NCBI GenBank assembly: GCA_947381325.1
Contig: CANCUP010000002.1
Span: 1 to 64,000 of the forward strand
Origin: Comamonadaceae bacterium
GTDB taxonomy: Bacteria; Pseudomonadota; Gammaproteobacteria; Burkholderiales; Burkholderiaceae_C
Length of the DNA stretch: 64,000 nucleotides
Direction: 5' to 3'
A program made the position numbers and the translations under genes. Below the pieces are notes generated by a model. That model saw nothing but the letters and a program-made list of their open reading frames with translations, made no database searches and had not been told where the DNA came from. Shown here in pieces: positions 42,301 to 53,666 of this stretch (within the stretch, counting starts at the first letter, position 1; the number at the start of each line of letters is the position of its first letter).

Positions 42301-44114
42301 TGCGCTCGCGCATCAAGCAAGTGGCTTCGGGCCGCTTTGGTGTCACGGCTGAGTACCTGACATCGTCGGATCAAATTCAAATCAAGATGGCCCAGGGCGC
42401 CAAGCCCGGTGAGGGCGGTCAGTTGCCGGGTTCCAAGGTGTCCGAGTACATCGGCAAGCTGCGCTACAGCGTCCCCGGTGTGGGCTTGATTTCGCCCCCG
42501 CCCCACCACGACATTTACTCCATCGAAGACTTGGCGCAGTTGATCCACGACCTCAAAAACGTGGCACCCCATGCCGACATCAGCGTCAAGCTGGTGTCTG
42601 AAATTGGTGTGGGCACCATCGCGGCCGGCGTGGCCAAGTGCAAGGCCGACCACGTGGTGATCGCCGGGCACGACGGTGGCACGGGCGCCTCGCCTTGGTC
42701 GTCCATCAAGCACGCAGGCAGCCCCTGGGAAATCGGTTTGGCCGAAACCCAGCAAACCTTGGTGCTCAACGGTCTGCGCGGTCGTATCCGTGTGCAAGCC
42801 GACGGCCAAATGAAGACCGGCCGCGACGTGGCGGTGGGCGCTTTGTTGGGGGCTGACGAATTTGGCTTTGCCACCGCGCCGCTGGTGGTGGAAGGCTGCA
42901 TCATGATGCGCAAGTGCCACCTGAACACCTGTCCGGTGGGTGTGGCCACGCAAGACCCTGAGTTGCGCAAAAAGTTCACCGGCAAGCCTGAGCATGTGGT
43001 GAATTACTTCTTCTTCATCGCCGAAGAAGTTCGCCAGATCATGGCCCAGCTGGGCATCCGCAAGTTCGACGACATGATTGGTCGCGCCGATTTGCTGGAC
43101 ATGCGCCAAGGCATTGAGCACTGGAAAGCCAGCGGCTTGGACTTCGGCCGTTTGTTGGCTGTGCCGCAAGTCGGGCCCGAGGTGCCGCGCTTGCACATGT
43201 CGGTGCAAGACCATGGCTTGGACAAAGCACTCGATCAGAAACTGATCGAGAAATCCAAACCTGCGATCGAGCGCGGTGAAAAAGTGCAGTTCATGGACGT
43301 GGCACGCAACGTCAACCGCTCGGTCGGCGCCATGCTCTCGGGTGCCGTGACCAAGGTGCATCCTGAAGGCTTGCCTGACGACACCATCCGCATCCAACTC
43401 GAAGGCACGGGCGGTCAATCGTTTGGCGCTTTCTTGTGCCATGGCATCACGCTGTACCTGATCGGTGACGCCAACGACTACACCGGCAAAGGCTTGTCGG
43501 GTGGTCGTGTGGTGGTGCGTCCCAGCATCGACTTCCGTGGCGACGCGGTCAACAACATCATTGTCGGCAACACCGTGATGATTGGCGCGACGCGCGGCGA
43601 GGCTTTCTTCAGCGGCGTGGCCGGTGAGCGCTTTGCAGTGCGTCTGTCGGGCGCCACCGCGGTGGTCGAGGGCACGGGCGACCATGGCTGCGAATACATG
43701 ACCGGTGGCACCGTGGCTGTGCTGGGCAAGACCGGACGCAACTTTGCGGCGGGCATGAGCGGCGGCGTGGCCTATGTGTACGACGAGGATGGTCAATTCG
43801 CCAAGCGCTGCAACACCGCCATGGTGTCTCTGGACAAAGTGCTGACCGCTGCCGAACAAGAAGCCGCTTTGCCGCGCGCCATCTGGCACCGTGACCAAAG
43901 CGACGAGGCGCAGCTCAAAAAGCTGCTCGAAGACCACCACCGTTGGACCGGCTCCAAGCGTGCCCGCACCTTGCTCGACACCTGGGCCGAGTCACGTGGC
44001 AAGTTCGTCAAAGTCTTCCCCAACGAATACAAGCGTGCCCTGGGCGAGCTCCATGCCGCCAAGGAAGCAAAGGCACCTGCGACCAAGGCCAAAAAAGCCG
44101 TGGCTGCCAAATAA
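39351..44114 (+). CDS. gltB: Glutamate synthase large subunit
   Basis: Class II amidotransferase N-terminus ([14 protein letters not shown]); [41 protein letters not shown]. Confidence 0.97.
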   Translation: MTTAAQKAQLQHQGLYDPSNEHDACGVGFVAHIKGVKSHAIVGQALKILENLDHRGAVGADALMGDGAGILIQLPDALYREEMAKQGVTLPAMGEYGVGMVFLPKEHASRLACEQELERAVLAEGQVMLGWRDVPVNLEMPMSPTVRAKEPIMRQIFIGRGNNVIVQDALERKLYVIRKTASAAIQRLNLKHSKEYYVPSMSSRTVIYKGLLLADQVGTYFTDLQDERCVSALGLVHQRFSTNTFPEWPLAHPYRYVAHNGEINTVKGNYNWMKAREGVMSSPVLGDDLKKLYPISFADQSDTATFDNCLELLTMSGYPISQAVMMMIPEPWEQHTTMDERRKAFYEYHAAMLEPWDGPASIVFTDGRQIGATLDRNGLRPSRYCITDDDMVIMGSESGVLPVAESKIVRKWRLQPGKMFLIDLEQGRMIDDEELKAGLANTKPYKQWIENVRIRLDDVVHPVAGEGAQELPKGAYETHGAGLEDASPELLDLQQAFGYTQEDIKFLMAPMAINGEEGIGSMGNDSPLAVLSSKNKPLYNYFKQLFAQVTNPPIDPIREAIVMSLVSFIGPKPNLLDINQVNPPMRLEVSQPVLDFTDMAKLRDIAQHTQGKFKSATLNIAYPLAWGHDGVEAKLASLCAEAVDAIKGGHNILIISDRGVSATEVAIPAVLALSAIHQHLVREGLRTTAGLVVETGSAREVHHFAVLAGYGAEAVHPYLAMQTLAAMHKDLPADLSTDKAIYNYVKAIGKGLSKIMSKMGVSTYMSYCGAQLFEAIGINTETVHKYFTGTPTRVEGIGIFEMAEEAIRMHKAAFGDSPILANMLDTGGEYAWRARGEEHMWTPDAIAKLQHSTRSNNFSTYKEYAQIINDQNKRHLTLRGLFEFKIDPAKAISVDEVEPATEIVKRFATGAMSLGSISTEAHATLAVAMNRIGGKSNTGEGGEDPARYRNELKGIPIQLGETLKSVIGDDVVEVDMPLQAGDSLRSRIKQVASGRFGVTAEYLTSSDQIQIKMAQGAKPGEGGQLPGSKVSEYIGKLRYSVPGVGLISPPPHHDIYSIEDLAQLIHDLKNVAPHADISVKLVSEIGVGTIAAGVAKCKADHVVIAGHDGGTGASPWSSIKHAGSPWEIGLAETQQTLVLNGLRGRIRVQADGQMKTGRDVAVGALLGADEFGFATAPLVVEGCIMMRKCHLNTCPVGVATQDPELRKKFTGKPEHVVNYFFFIAEEVRQIMAQLGIRKFDDMIGRADLLDMRQGIEHWKASGLDFGRLLAVPQVGPEVPRLHMSVQDHGLDKALDQKLIEKSKPAIERGEKVQFMDVARNVNRSVGAMLSGAVTKVHPEGLPDDTIRIQLEGTGGQSFGAFLCHGITLYLIGDANDYTGKGLSGGRVVVRPSIDFRGDAVNNIIVGNTVMIGATRGEAFFSGVAGERFAVRLSGATAVVEGTGDHGCEYMTGGTVAVLGKTGRNFAAGMSGGVAYVYDEDGQFAKRCNTAMVSLDKVLTAAEQEAALPRAIWHRDQSDEAQLKKLLEDHHRWTGSKRARTLLDTWAESRGKFVKVFPNEYKRALGELHAAKEAKAPATKAKKAVAAK

Positions 44115-44149
44115 GCCATTCAGCACGTAAGAGCATAAGGACACACATC

Positions 44150-45631
44150 ATGGGAAAAGTCACCGGCTTCATGGAAATTGAGCGCATCGAAGAGGGCTAC
44201 AAGCCCGTGCCCGAGCGCCTGAAGCATTACAAAGAGTTCGTCATCGGCTTGGATGACAAGCAAGCCAAAGACCAAAGCGCGCGTTGCATGGATTGCGGCA
44301 CACCGTTTTGCAACAACGGCTGCCCGGTCAACAACATCATTCCGGATTTCAACGACTTGGTGTACCAGGGCGATTGGAAAAACGCCATTGAGGTGCTGCA
44401 CAGCACCAACAACTTCCCCGAGTTCACCGGCCGCATTTGCCCCGCGCCGTGCGAAGCGGCTTGCACCTTGAACGTCAACGACGACGCGGTGGGCATCAAG
44501 TCCATCGAGCACGCCATCATCGACAAAGCTTGGGCCGAGGGTTGGGTCACCGCCCAGACCCCCAAGCACAAGACGGGCAAAAAAGTGGCTGTCGTGGGCT
44601 CAGGCCCCGCAGGCATGGCGGCGGCCCAACAGCTCGCGCGCGTGGGCCACGACGTGACCTTGTTCGAAAAGAACGACCGCATCGGCGGTTTGTTGCGCTA
44701 CGGCATTCCAGACTTCAAGATGGAAAAGTCGCACATCGACCGCCGTGCCAAACAGCTTCAGGCCGAAGGCGTGACCATCCGCACCGGCGTGATGGTGGGT
44801 GAGTTGCCCAAAGGTTCCAAGGTCACCAACTGGGCCGTCGAGACCATCAGCCCGGAGCAGCTCAAGAAAGAGTTTGATGCGGTGCTCTTGACCGGTGGCT
44901 CTGAGCAGTCGCGCGACCTGCCAGCGCCTGGCCGCGACTTGGCCGGCATCCATTTTGCGATGGAGTTTTTGCCCCAGCAAAACAAGGTCAACGCAGGCGA
45001 CAAGTTGAAAGACCAGTTGCGCGCCGATGGCAAGCATGTGGTGGTGATTGGCGGTGGCGACACCGGCAGCGATTGCGTGGGCACCAGCACACGCCACGGT
45101 GCTGCAGGTGTGGTGCAGTTTGAAGTCATGCCCATGCCGCCCGAGCAAGAAAACAAGCCTTTGGTCTGGCCTTATTGGCCCCTGAAGCTGCGCACCAGCT
45201 CCAGCCACGACGAGAGTGCTGAAAAAGGCTTGCTCAAGCGCGAGTTCGCGATTTCGACCAAAGAGTTTGTGGGCGAAAACGGCCAAGTGACCGGCGTGAA
45301 AACCGTGCGCGTCGAATGGAAAGACGGCAAGATGGTGGAAGTGGCGGGCTCGGAAGAAATCATCAAGGCTGATTTGGTGTTGCTCGCCATGGGTTTTGTG
45401 AACCCTGTGGCCACCGTGCTCGACGCCTTTGGCGTGGACAAAGACGCACGTGGCAATGCCAAGGCCAGCACCGAAGTCACGGGTGGTTATGCCACCAACG
45501 TGGCCAAGGTGTTTGCGGCGGGCGACATTCGCCGAGGTCAATCCTTGGTGGTGTGGGCCATTCGCGAAGGCCGTCAGGCCGCACGCGCGGTGGATGAGTT
45601 TTTGATGGGTGTGAGCGATCTGCCCCGTTGA
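44150..45631 (+). CDS. gltD: Glutamate synthase small subunit
   Basis: [69 protein letters not shown]. Confidence 0.96.
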   Translation: MGKVTGFMEIERIEEGYKPVPERLKHYKEFVIGLDDKQAKDQSARCMDCGTPFCNNGCPVNNIIPDFNDLVYQGDWKNAIEVLHSTNNFPEFTGRICPAPCEAACTLNVNDDAVGIKSIEHAIIDKAWAEGWVTAQTPKHKTGKKVAVVGSGPAGMAAAQQLARVGHDVTLFEKNDRIGGLLRYGIPDFKMEKSHIDRRAKQLQAEGVTIRTGVMVGELPKGSKVTNWAVETISPEQLKKEFDAVLLTGGSEQSRDLPAPGRDLAGIHFAMEFLPQQNKVNAGDKLKDQLRADGKHVVVIGGGDTGSDCVGTSTRHGAAGVVQFEVMPMPPEQENKPLVWPYWPLKLRTSSSHDESAEKGLLKREFAISTKEFVGENGQVTGVKTVRVEWKDGKMVEVAGSEEIIKADLVLLAMGFVNPVATVLDAFGVDKDARGNAKASTEVTGGYATNVAKVFAAGDIRRGQSLVVWAIREGRQAARAVDEFLMGVSDLPR

Positions 45632-45678
45632 TGAATTGCCATCTTTACAAGTCTGTAAGGACTTGGTTTTAAAATTGC

Positions 45679-45707
45679 AAAAGCCGGCATTCCCCGGCTT
45701 TTGTTTT
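45679..45707 (+). terminator. Rho-independent terminator after gltD
   Basis: AAAAGCCGG-cattcc-CCGGCTTTTGTTTT. Confidence 0.85.
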
Positions 45708-45709
45708 CT

Positions 45710-46543
45710 ATGACCCCCACCTCATCCTCCTCTTCCACTATGACGCCCTTGGTCGAACTGCGCGACATCCGCTTTGGCTACGGCGAGCGCGTGATCCTGG
45801 ATGGCATCAGCTTGACCGTGCCGCGTGGCAAGGTCACGGCCTTGATGGGCGCGTCAGGTGGCGGCAAAACCACGGTCTTGCGCCTGATCGGCGGGCAGTA
45901 CCGTGCCCAGTCAGGCAGCTTGACATTTGACGGCCAAGAAATCTCCACCCTCGACCCAGCAGGCTTGTATGCCGTGCGCCGTCGCATGGGCATGTTGTTT
46001 CAGTTTGGCGCCTTATTCACCGACTTGAGTGTGTTTGACAACGTGGCGTTTCCCCTGCGTGAGCACACCGACTTGAGCGAGTCCATGGTGCGCGACATCG
46101 TGCTGATGAAGCTCGAAGCCGTGGGCTTGCGCGGCGCACGCGATCTGATGCCCTCAGAAGTCTCAGGCGGCATGGCGCGTCGTGTTGCCCTGGCCCGCGC
46201 CATGGCGCTGGACCCGCAACTGGTGATGTACGACGAGCCTTTTGCGGGCTTGGACCCCATTTCGCTAGGCACCGCTGCGCGTTTGATTCGCCAGCTCAAC
46301 GACACCTTGGGGTTGACCAGTGTCATCGTGTCGCACGACTTGGACGAAACCTTCCACATTGCCGATCAGGTGATCGTGCTGGCCAACGGCAAGATCGCGG
46401 CTCAGGGCACGCCCGACGAGGTGCGCCACAGCACCGACCCCTTGGTGCACCAGTTTGTCAGCGCAGCGCCTGAAGGGCCGGTGCGCTTTCATTACCCCGG
46501 CCCCTCTGTGGCGCAAGATTTTGGCGTGGGAGGTTCGCTGTGA
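45710..46543 (+). CDS. mlaF: Phospholipid transport ABC ATP-binding protein MlaF
   Basis: [52 protein letters not shown]; followed by mlaEDACB. Confidence 0.94.
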   Translation: MTPTSSSSSTMTPLVELRDIRFGYGERVILDGISLTVPRGKVTALMGASGGGKTTVLRLIGGQYRAQSGSLTFDGQEISTLDPAGLYAVRRRMGMLFQFGALFTDLSVFDNVAFPLREHTDLSESMVRDIVLMKLEAVGLRGARDLMPSEVSGGMARRVALARAMALDPQLVMYDEPFAGLDPISLGTAARLIRQLNDTLGLTSVIVSHDLDETFHIADQVIVLANGKIAAQGTPDEVRHSTDPLVHQFVSAAPEGPVRFHYPGPSVAQDFGVGGSL

Positions 46544-47316
46544 AGTTCATTGCCAACGTCGGCTTCGCCATTCGCAGCTACTTGACCAACTTGGGCCAGG
46601 GCACACGTTTGTTCGTGCGCCTGGTCAGCTTGTTTGGCGACAACATGCGCCGCTTTGGCTTGGTGCGCGACCAAATCCATTTCTTGGGCAATTACTCGCT
46701 GGCCATCATTGCCGTGTCGGGCCTGTTCGTGGGGTTCGTGCTCAGCTTGCAGGGCTACTACACCTTGCAGCGCTACGGCTCGTCCGAAGCACTGGGCTTG
46801 CTGGTGGCCCTGAGCCTGGTGCGCGAGTTGGGCCCGGTGGTCAGTGCCTTGTTGTTCGCTGGCCGTGCCGGTACCTCGCTCACCGCCGAAATTGGCCTGA
46901 TGAAAGCGGGCGAACAACTCAGTGCCATGGACCTGATGGCGGTCGATCCGGTGCGTCGCATTTTGGGTCCGCGTTTTTGGGGCGGCATCCTCACCATGCC
47001 TTTGCTGGCGGCTGTCTTCAGCGCCGTGGGGGTGTTGGGAGGCTGGATGGTCGGCGTGCTCATGATCGGTGTCGATGCGGGCTCTTTTTGGAGCCAGATG
47101 CAAGGCGGTGTTGACGTTTGGAAAGACGTGGGCAACGGGGTGGTGAAAAGTTTTGTCTTTGGCGTCACCGTGACTTTTGTGGCCTTGCTTCAAGGCTATG
47201 AAGCACAGCCCACGCCTGAAGGCGTGTCGCGCGCCACCACCCGCACGGTGGTGGTGGCTTCTTTGGCGGTGTTGGCCTTGGACTTTGTTCTGACGGCCAT
47301 GATGTTCAGTATTTAA
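46540..47316 (+). CDS. mlaE: Phospholipid transport permease MlaE
   Basis: [51 protein letters not shown]. Confidence 0.96.
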   Translation: MKFIANVGFAIRSYLTNLGQGTRLFVRLVSLFGDNMRRFGLVRDQIHFLGNYSLAIIAVSGLFVGFVLSLQGYYTLQRYGSSEALGLLVALSLVRELGPVVSALLFAGRAGTSLTAEIGLMKAGEQLSAMDLMAVDPVRRILGPRFWGGILTMPLLAAVFSAVGVLGGWMVGVLMIGVDAGSFWSQMQGGVDVWKDVGNGVVKSFVFGVTVTFVALLQGYEAQPTPEGVSRATTRTVVVASLAVLALDFVLTAMMFSI

Positions 47317-47331
47317 ATTCGAGGCGACGCA

Positions 47332-47814
47332 ATGCAACGCTCTAAAAATGATCTGTGGGTGGGTTTGTTTGTCCTGTTGGGGGCGGCGGCCATTTTGTTT
47401 TTGGCCCTCAAGTCGGCCAACTTACTGAGCTTGAATTTCCAGTCCACCTATTCGGTGAGTGCAAGGTTTGACAACATCGGCGGCTTGAAGCGCCAAGCGG
47501 CGGTCAAAAGCTCAGGCGTGGTGGTGGGGCGTGTGGAGTCGGTCACCTTCGACGACAAAACCTTCCAAGCCACCGTGACCATGGCCATGGAGAGTCGCTA
47601 CAAATTCCCCAAAGACAGCTCGTTGAAAATTTTGACCAGTGGCTTGTTGGGCGAGCAATACATTGGCATTGAAGCGGGTTCAGAGACCGAGAATTTGGTG
47701 TCGGGCGATCGCATCCAGTCCACCCAGTCGGCCGTCGTGTTGGAAAACCTGATCAGCCAATTCCTCTACAACAAAGCGGCAGATACGCCAGCGGCGCCAG
47801 GTGCTGCGAAATGA
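47332..47814 (+). CDS. mlaD: Outer membrane lipid asymmetry protein MlaD (MCE domain)
   Basis: DLWVGLFVLLGAAAILFLALK; YSVSARFDNIGGLKRQAAVKSSGVVVGRVESV. Confidence 0.95.
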   Translation: MQRSKNDLWVGLFVLLGAAAILFLALKSANLLSLNFQSTYSVSARFDNIGGLKRQAAVKSSGVVVGRVESVTFDDKTFQATVTMAMESRYKFPKDSSLKILTSGLLGEQYIGIEAGSETENLVSGDRIQSTQSAVVLENLISQFLYNKAADTPAAPGAAK

Positions 47815-48563
47815 GACAGCCAATTTTCATGCATCGGTTGCGTGCGCTGCTGTGCGCGGCCGCCTTGGCGGGGCTCAGTGGCTGTGCCTCTGGCCCGAAT
47901 GCCAATCCCAAAGACCCACTGGAGCCATTCAACCGCAAGATCTTCAATTTCAACGACACACTCGACAGCAACGTACTCAAGCCAGTGGCCACGGGCTACC
48001 AGAGCGTCACGCCCGATCTGGTTCAAACCGGTGTGCGCAATGTGTTCAACAACTTGTCGGACATGTGGTCCACCGTCAACAGCGGTTTGCAGCTCAAGGG
48101 CCGCGACACCGCCGAGTCGTTCATGCGCGTGGTGGTCAACACGGTGTTGGGTGTCTACGGCATCTTTGACGTAGCGACCGAGATCAAGTTGCAGCGCCAC
48201 ACCGAAGATTTTGGCCAAACCTTGGGTTACTGGGGTGTGCCCAGCGGCCCTTATGTGGTGTTGCCTTTGCTGGGCCCTTCCACCGTGCGTGACACCGCAG
48301 GCTTGCCTGTGGATACGTCGGTCGATGTGGTGCGCAACTTGGACCATGTGCCTACCCGCAACAGTGCCATGGCGCTGCGCATCACCGACAAGCGTGCCGG
48401 TTTGCTCAAGGCGGGCAATCTGCTGGAAGAAGCTTCGTTGGACAAGTACAGCTTCACGCGTGATGCGTATTTGCAGTACCGCCGTTCACAAATCTACGAT
48501 GGCAACCCGCCTGAAGAGGATGAACCCGATTACAGCGCCGAGCCCCCTGCGTCAGCCCAATGA
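47811..48563 (+). CDS. mlaA: MlaA (VacJ) lipoprotein
   Basis: Lipobox LSGCASG; DPLEPFNRKIFNFNDTLDSNVLKPVATGY; GYWGVPSGPYVVLPLLGPSTVRD. Confidence 0.95.
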   Translation: MRQPIFMHRLRALLCAAALAGLSGCASGPNANPKDPLEPFNRKIFNFNDTLDSNVLKPVATGYQSVTPDLVQTGVRNVFNNLSDMWSTVNSGLQLKGRDTAESFMRVVVNTVLGVYGIFDVATEIKLQRHTEDFGQTLGYWGVPSGPYVVLPLLGPSTVRDTAGLPVDTSVDVVRNLDHVPTRNSAMALRITDKRAGLLKAGNLLEEASLDKYSFTRDAYLQYRRSQIYDGNPPEEDEPDYSAEPPASAQ

Positions 48564-48594
48564 GCTGACAGCACGTTGAACTTTCACTTGATCC

Positions 48595-49281
48595 ATGGAA
48601 TTGAAACCGATGACCTGTTTTTCTCTCACGCGTCGCCATTTGGGCCGTGTTGTGTTTGGGTGGGCCCTGGGGCTGTCGACCAGCTTGGCGATGGGCTCGG
48701 CGGCGTGGGCTGCCGATGACACCGCGGATATGTTCGTCAAACGTTTGTCGACCGAATTACTCGACACGGTCAGAGCCGACAAATCGATCTTGACGGGTGA
48801 CATCAACAAAATCTCGGTGTTGGTCGATCAGCGCGTCATGCCGCATCTGAACTTTCAACGCATGACGGCGTCTGCTGTGGGGCCCGGCTGGCGCCAGGCC
48901 ACGCCCGAACAACAAAAACGCTTGCAAGAAGAGTTCAAGGCTTTGTTGGTGCGCACGTATGCGGGTGCGGTCACCCAGGTGAGTGACCAATCCATTGTGG
49001 TCAAACCTTTGCGCGCAGCAGCAGACGACAAAGAGGTGATCGTGCGCACCGAGGTGCGCGGCAAAGGCGACCCCATTCAGCTGGACTACCGGGTTGAAAA
49101 AGCCCCCGATGCACCGGCGGGTTGGCGCATCTACAACCTCAATGTCATGGGCGTGTGGTTGGTCGACAACTACCGCACCCAGTTCGCCCAAGAGATCAAT
49201 GCCAAAGGCGTGGACGGCTTGATCGCGAGTTTGGCCGAGCGCAACAAAGCCAACAGCGTGCGCAAAGCGGACGCCAAATAA
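48595..49281 (+). CDS. mlaC: Periplasmic phospholipid-binding protein MlaC
   Basis: Toluene tolerance Ttg2/MlaC family: RVMPHLNFQRMTASAVGPGWRQATPEQQKRLQEEFKALLVRTYAGAV. Confidence 0.94.
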   Translation: MELKPMTCFSLTRRHLGRVVFGWALGLSTSLAMGSAAWAADDTADMFVKRLSTELLDTVRADKSILTGDINKISVLVDQRVMPHLNFQRMTASAVGPGWRQATPEQQKRLQEEFKALLVRTYAGAVTQVSDQSIVVKPLRAAADDKEVIVRTEVRGKGDPIQLDYRVEKAPDAPAGWRIYNLNVMGVWLVDNYRTQFAQEINAKGVDGLIASLAERNKANSVRKADAK

Positions 49282-49284
49282 GCC

Positions 49285-49575
49285 ATGACCAGCCCTGCCG
49301 TGTTGCCCGTCGCTTTGCCTGCCGTGTTGACGCAGGCGCAAGCCCAGTCCGTCTCGGACGCCTTGGTCAAAACCTTGCTGGCCAACTTGGCGCAGGGTGG
49401 TCAAGCCGTGGTGGACGCTTCGGCGCTGTCGCAGTTTGATTCGTCCGCGCTGGCGGTGGTGTTGGCCTGTCGCCGTGCGGTGTTGGCGCAGGGCGGGCAG
49501 CTTCAAGTCCAAGGCTTGCCCGAACGCGCTCAAGCCTTGGCGCGCGTCTACGGCGTGACCGATTTGCTCACCTGA
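49285..49575 (+). CDS. mlaB: STAS-domain protein MlaB
   Basis: VVDASALSQFDSSALAVVLACRR; end of the mla operon. Confidence 0.88.
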   Translation: MTSPAVLPVALPAVLTQAQAQSVSDALVKTLLANLAQGGQAVVDASALSQFDSSALAVVLACRRAVLAQGGQLQVQGLPERAQALARVYGVTDLLT

Positions 49576-49625
49576 GCGATGCCGCCCGAAGGGTACTGGC
49601 AAAGCCTTAAAATATAAGGCTTCCC

Positions 49626-50546
49626 ATGCCAGCCATCTCCTTCCAATCCGTTTCCAAAACCTATGTCACTGACCGAGGCCCGTTTCAGGCTTTGGACGGT
49701 GTGCGCTTTGACATCGAGCCCGGCGAGTTCTTCGGTTTGCTCGGCCCCAACGGCGCAGGCAAAACCACCTTGATCAGCATCCTTGCCGGTTTGGGCAAGG
49801 CCACGGCAGGGGCCGTGACCGTGCATGGTTTTGATGTCAACACCCAAGCCGCTCAGGCGCGACGCCAATTGGGCGTGGTGCCGCAAGAGTTGGTGTTCGA
49901 CCCCTTCTTCAATGTGCGCGAGACCTTGCGCTTTCAGTCGGGCTACTTTGGGGTGGCGCACAACGACGACTGGATTGATGAGTTGCTGCACAGTCTTGGC
50001 TTGGCCGACAAGGCCCACCACAACATGCGCCAACTCTCGGGTGGCATGAAGCGTCGCGTTTTGGTGGCGCAGGCCCTGGTACACAAACCCCCAGTCATCG
50101 TGCTCGACGAGCCGACCGCTGGCGTGGACGTGGAGCTGCGCCAAACCCTTTGGCAGTTCATTGCCAAGCTCAACAAACAAGGCCACACCGTGTTGTTGAC
50201 CACGCACTACCTGGAAGAGGCCGAGGCCTTGTGCAGCCGCATTGCGATGCTCAAGCAGGGCAAGGTGGTGGCGCTTGACAGCACCAGCGAGTTGCTCAAA
50301 GCGGCGTCGAGCACCGTGCTGCGCTTCAAGCTCGATGCCGAGTTGCCTGCCGCCTTGGCTGCCAAGGCGCGTGTCACAGGCCGCATCGTGCAATTGCCCG
50401 CCAACGATGCGCTGGAGATTGAGCGCTACTTGGCCGCAGTGCGTGAAGCGGGCTTGGTGGCCGAAGACATTGAGATTCGCAAAGCCGATTTGGAAGATGT
50501 GTTTTTGGACGTGATGTCCTCTCACCCGGATGAGGTGCGCGCATGA
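49626..50546 (+). CDS. ABC transporter ATP-binding protein (YadG-like)
   Basis: GLLGPNGAGKTTLISILAGL; LSGGMKRRVLVAQALVHKPPVIVLDEPTAGVDVELR. Confidence 0.92.
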   Translation: MPAISFQSVSKTYVTDRGPFQALDGVRFDIEPGEFFGLLGPNGAGKTTLISILAGLGKATAGAVTVHGFDVNTQAAQARRQLGVVPQELVFDPFFNVRETLRFQSGYFGVAHNDDWIDELLHSLGLADKAHHNMRQLSGGMKRRVLVAQALVHKPPVIVLDEPTAGVDVELRQTLWQFIAKLNKQGHTVLLTTHYLEEAEALCSRIAMLKQGKVVALDSTSELLKAASSTVLRFKLDAELPAALAAKARVTGRIVQLPANDALEIERYLAAVREAGLVAEDIEIRKADLEDVFLDVMSSHPDEVRA

Positions 50547-51322
50547 CCGGCTGGACTGCCCTGTTTTATAAAGAAGTGATGCGCTTTTGGAAAGTCGGTT
50601 TCCAAACGGTCGCTGCGCCTGTCTTGACGGCGGTGCTGTACCTGCTGATCTTTGGTCATGTGCTGGAAGACCGGGTGCAGGTCTACAGCGGGGTGAGCTA
50701 CACCGCGTTCTTGATCCCTGGCTTGGTGATGATGAGTGTGTTGCAAAACGCGTTTGCCAACAGCTCGTCGTCCTTGGTGCAGAGCAAGATCATGGGCAAT
50801 TTGGTGTTCTTGTTGCTCACGCCCTTGTCGCATTGGAATTGGTTTTTGGCCTACACCTTGTCGGCCATGGTGCGTGGCTTGGTGGTGGGCTTTGGCGTGC
50901 TGCTGGTGACCAGTGTGTTTGTCTGGCAATCCTCGGTGCTCAGCGTCTCGCTCTTGCCGGCTTACCCACTGTGGGCTTTGGTGTTTGCCGTTTGTGGTGC
51001 GGCGATGCTCGGTTGTCTGGGGCTGATCGCCGGTTTGTGGGCTGACAAATTTGACCAAATGGCCGCGTTTCAAAATTTCGTCATCATGCCGATGACGTTT
51101 TTGAGCGGCGTGTTTTATTCCATCCATTCCTTGCCCAGTTTTTGGCAAGGCGTGAGCCACCTCAACCCCTTCTTCTACATGATCGACGGTTTTCGTTATG
51201 GCTTTTTCGGCCAAAGCGATGTCTCGCCCTGGTTGAGTCTGGGCTTGGTGTTGACATGCCTGAGCCTGGTGTCGGGCGTGGCCCTGCACTTGCTGCGCAC
51301 AGGCTACAAAATTAGAGGCTAA
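50543..51322 (+). CDS. ABC-2 type transporter permease (YadH-like)
   Basis: ABC-2 membrane protein; YTAFLIPGLVMMSVLQNAFANSSSSLVQSKIMGNLVFLLLTPLSHW; ATGA overlap with the ATPase. Confidence 0.92.
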   Translation: MTGWTALFYKEVMRFWKVGFQTVAAPVLTAVLYLLIFGHVLEDRVQVYSGVSYTAFLIPGLVMMSVLQNAFANSSSSLVQSKIMGNLVFLLLTPLSHWNWFLAYTLSAMVRGLVVGFGVLLVTSVFVWQSSVLSVSLLPAYPLWALVFAVCGAAMLGCLGLIAGLWADKFDQMAAFQNFVIMPMTFLSGVFYSIHSLPSFWQGVSHLNPFFYMIDGFRYGFFGQSDVSPWLSLGLVLTCLSLVSGVALHLLRTGYKIRG

Positions 51323-51330
51323 GAAGCACC

Positions 51331-51585
51331 ATGACTGCACAAGAACTTCAAGCATTGATTGCTGCCAAGCTGCCCTGCGAACATTTGCAGGTTGACGGCG
51401 ATGGCCGTCACTGGTACGCCACCTTGGTATCGACCGAGTTTGAGGGCAAGCGTCTGATTCAGCGCCACCAGCGGGTGTATGCCACGTTGGGCCAAAAAAT
51501 GCAGACGGACGAAGTCCACGCCTTGTCGATGAAAACCTACACCCCCGCCGAGTGGCAAGCCCTGCCCGCTGCTGACCGCGCTTGA
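51331..51585 (+). CDS. BolA family protein (IbaG-like)
   Basis: LPCEHLQVDGDGRHWYATLVSTEFEGKRLIQRHQRVYATLGQKMQTDEVHALSMKTYTP. Confidence 0.92.
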   Translation: MTAQELQALIAAKLPCEHLQVDGDGRHWYATLVSTEFEGKRLIQRHQRVYATLGQKMQTDEVHALSMKTYTPAEWQALPAADRA

Positions 51586-51597
51586 GCACGAAACACA

Positions 51598-52878
51598 ATG
51601 GATAAATTATTGATTCGCGGTGGCCGCACATTGAAGGGCGAGGTGCAGATCTCTGGCGCCAAGAACGCCGCTTTGCCCGAGCTGTGCGCGGCCTTGTTGA
51701 CCGACCAGTCTGTGGTGTTGGGCAATGTGCCGCAGCTGCAAGACGTGGCCACCATGCTCAAGCTCATTCGCAACATGGGCGTCACCGCCGAGCGTGATGA
51801 GTCTGGCGCTGTCCATTTGAATGCAGGAAGTTTGAACAACCCCGAAGCGCCTTACGAGTTGGTCAAAACCATGCGTGCCTCGGTCTTGGCTTTGGGGCCC
51901 TTGCTCGCGCGTTTTGGCCATGCCAAGGTGTCGCTGCCCGGCGGTTGTGCCATTGGCTCGCGCCCGGTCGATCAGCACATCAAGGGCCTGCAGGCCATGG
52001 GTGCCGAGATTGAAGTGGCGCACGGCTACATGCTGGCCAAGCTCAAACCGGGTTTGACGCGCTTGAAGGGCGCGCGCATTGCCACCGACATGGTGACCGT
52101 CACGGGCACCGAAAACTTCCTGATGGCCGCTGCTTTGGCCGACGGCGAGACGGTCTTGGAAAACGCTGCCCAAGAGCCTGAAATCCCTGATTTGGCGGAA
52201 ATGCTGATCGCCATGGGCGCCAAGATTGAAGGACACGGCAGCAGCCGCATTCACATCCAAGGCGTGAGCCGTTTGAACGGCTGTCACCACCAGGTGGTGG
52301 CTGACCGCATTGAAGCGGGCACTTTTTTGTGTGCCGTGGCGGCCACGGGGGGTGATGTGTTCTTGCGCCATGCGCGGGCCGACCATTTGGATGCGGTCAT
52401 CGACAAGCTGCGCGATGCTGGTGCCACCGTCACTGCCACCCCTGAGGGCATCCGCATTCAAGGCGCAGCCCCCGCGTTTGCGCACCTGAAGGCACAAAAC
52501 TTCCGCACCACCGAATACCCCGGCTTTCCCACCGACATGCAAGCGCAGTTCATGGTGCTCAACGCCATCGCCCAAGGCGCGTCCAAGGTGACCGAGACCA
52601 TTTTTGAAAACCGCTTCATGCACGTCAACGAGTTGGTGCGCTTGGGTGCGCACATTCAGATCGACGGCAAGGTGGCGGTGCTCGAAGGCGTGCCCCAGTT
52701 GTCGGGTGCCACCGTCATGGCCACCGACTTGCGCGCTTCGGCGTCGCTGGTGATTGCCGGCTTGGTGGCCGAAGGCGAGACCTTGGTCGATCGCATCTAC
52801 CACCTCGACCGAGGTTACGACAAGATGGAAGCCAAGCTGCGCGCTATTGGCGCTGACATCGAAAGAGTCAAGCAGTGA
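51598..52878 (+). CDS. murA: UDP-N-acetylglucosamine 1-carboxyvinyltransferase
   Basis: [50 protein letters not shown]. Confidence 0.97.
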   Translation: MDKLLIRGGRTLKGEVQISGAKNAALPELCAALLTDQSVVLGNVPQLQDVATMLKLIRNMGVTAERDESGAVHLNAGSLNNPEAPYELVKTMRASVLALGPLLARFGHAKVSLPGGCAIGSRPVDQHIKGLQAMGAEIEVAHGYMLAKLKPGLTRLKGARIATDMVTVTGTENFLMAAALADGETVLENAAQEPEIPDLAEMLIAMGAKIEGHGSSRIHIQGVSRLNGCHHQVVADRIEAGTFLCAVAATGGDVFLRHARADHLDAVIDKLRDAGATVTATPEGIRIQGAAPAFAHLKAQNFRTTEYPGFPTDMQAQFMVLNAIAQGASKVTETIFENRFMHVNELVRLGAHIQIDGKVAVLEGVPQLSGATVMATDLRASASLVIAGLVAEGETLVDRIYHLDRGYDKMEAKLRAIGADIERVKQ

Positions 52879-52975
52879 TCCGCGCGCGCGCCACTGCATG
52901 TCCTGCGCTGCTTCCTGAGCAGGCCCTCGCAGTCCAGGGCGAACCGGCGGCGCTCACGCCATGAAAGGACAAAAC

Positions 52976-53647
52976 ATGATCACACTCGCGCTCTCTAAAG
53001 GCCGCATCTTTGACGAAACCATGCCGCTGCTCAAAGCCGCAGGCATTGAGGTGTTGGAAGACCCCGAAAAATCGCGCAAGCTGATCTTGCCCACCAACCA
53101 CGCCAACGTGCGTGTGGTGCTGGTGCGTGCCTCGGATGTGCCCACCTACGTGCAGTACGGCGGGGCCGATTTGGGCGTGACCGGCTTGGACACCTTGATC
53201 GAACACGGTGGAGGCTATGCCAACGGCGTGGCGGCTACGGGCCTGTACCAGCCGCTGGACTTGCAAATTGCCAAATGCCGCATGAGCGTGGCGGTGCGGG
53301 CAGACTTTGACTACGCGGCCCAGGTCAAGCAGGGCGCACGCTTGAAGGTGGCCACCAAATACACCGCGATTGCGCGTGATTTTTTTGCCTCCAAGGGCGT
53401 CCACGTCGACATGGTCAAGCTGTATGGCTCCATGGAGTTGGCGCCACTCACTGGCTTGGCAGACGCCATCGTTGACTTGGTGTCGACGGGCAACACGCTC
53501 AAGGCCAACCACTTGGTGGAGGTCGAACGCATCATGGACATCAGCTCGCGTTTGGTGGTCAACCAAGCGGCCCTCAAAATGAAGCAAGCGCCCATTCGCC
53601 GCATCATCGATGCGTTTGAAGCCGCCTTGCCCGCCCTTAACCCTTAA
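52976..53647 (+). CDS. hisG: ATP phosphoribosyltransferase (short form)
   Basis: [54 protein letters not shown]. Confidence 0.95.
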   Translation: MITLALSKGRIFDETMPLLKAAGIEVLEDPEKSRKLILPTNHANVRVVLVRASDVPTYVQYGGADLGVTGLDTLIEHGGGYANGVAATGLYQPLDLQIAKCRMSVAVRADFDYAAQVKQGARLKVATKYTAIARDFFASKGVHVDMVKLYGSMELAPLTGLADAIVDLVSTGNTLKANHLVEVERIMDISSRLVVNQAALKMKQAPIRRIIDAFEAALPALNP

Positions 53648-53666
53648 CTTCTGACACGCACCTGCC

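Noticed and set aside
42096-43940. 614-aa ORF antisense to gltB (and similar long antisense ORFs at 15883-17568, 53637-55193, 33456-34910, 51607-52899)
   Set aside because: Each lies fully opposite a clearly conserved gene and has His/Gln/Gly-rich low-information translation. This is expected from strong GC3 codon bias, so they are not called genes.
52881-52895. CG-repeat (cgcgcgcgcg) between murA and hisG
   Set aside because: Short alternating run in GC-rich DNA; no other supporting structure.
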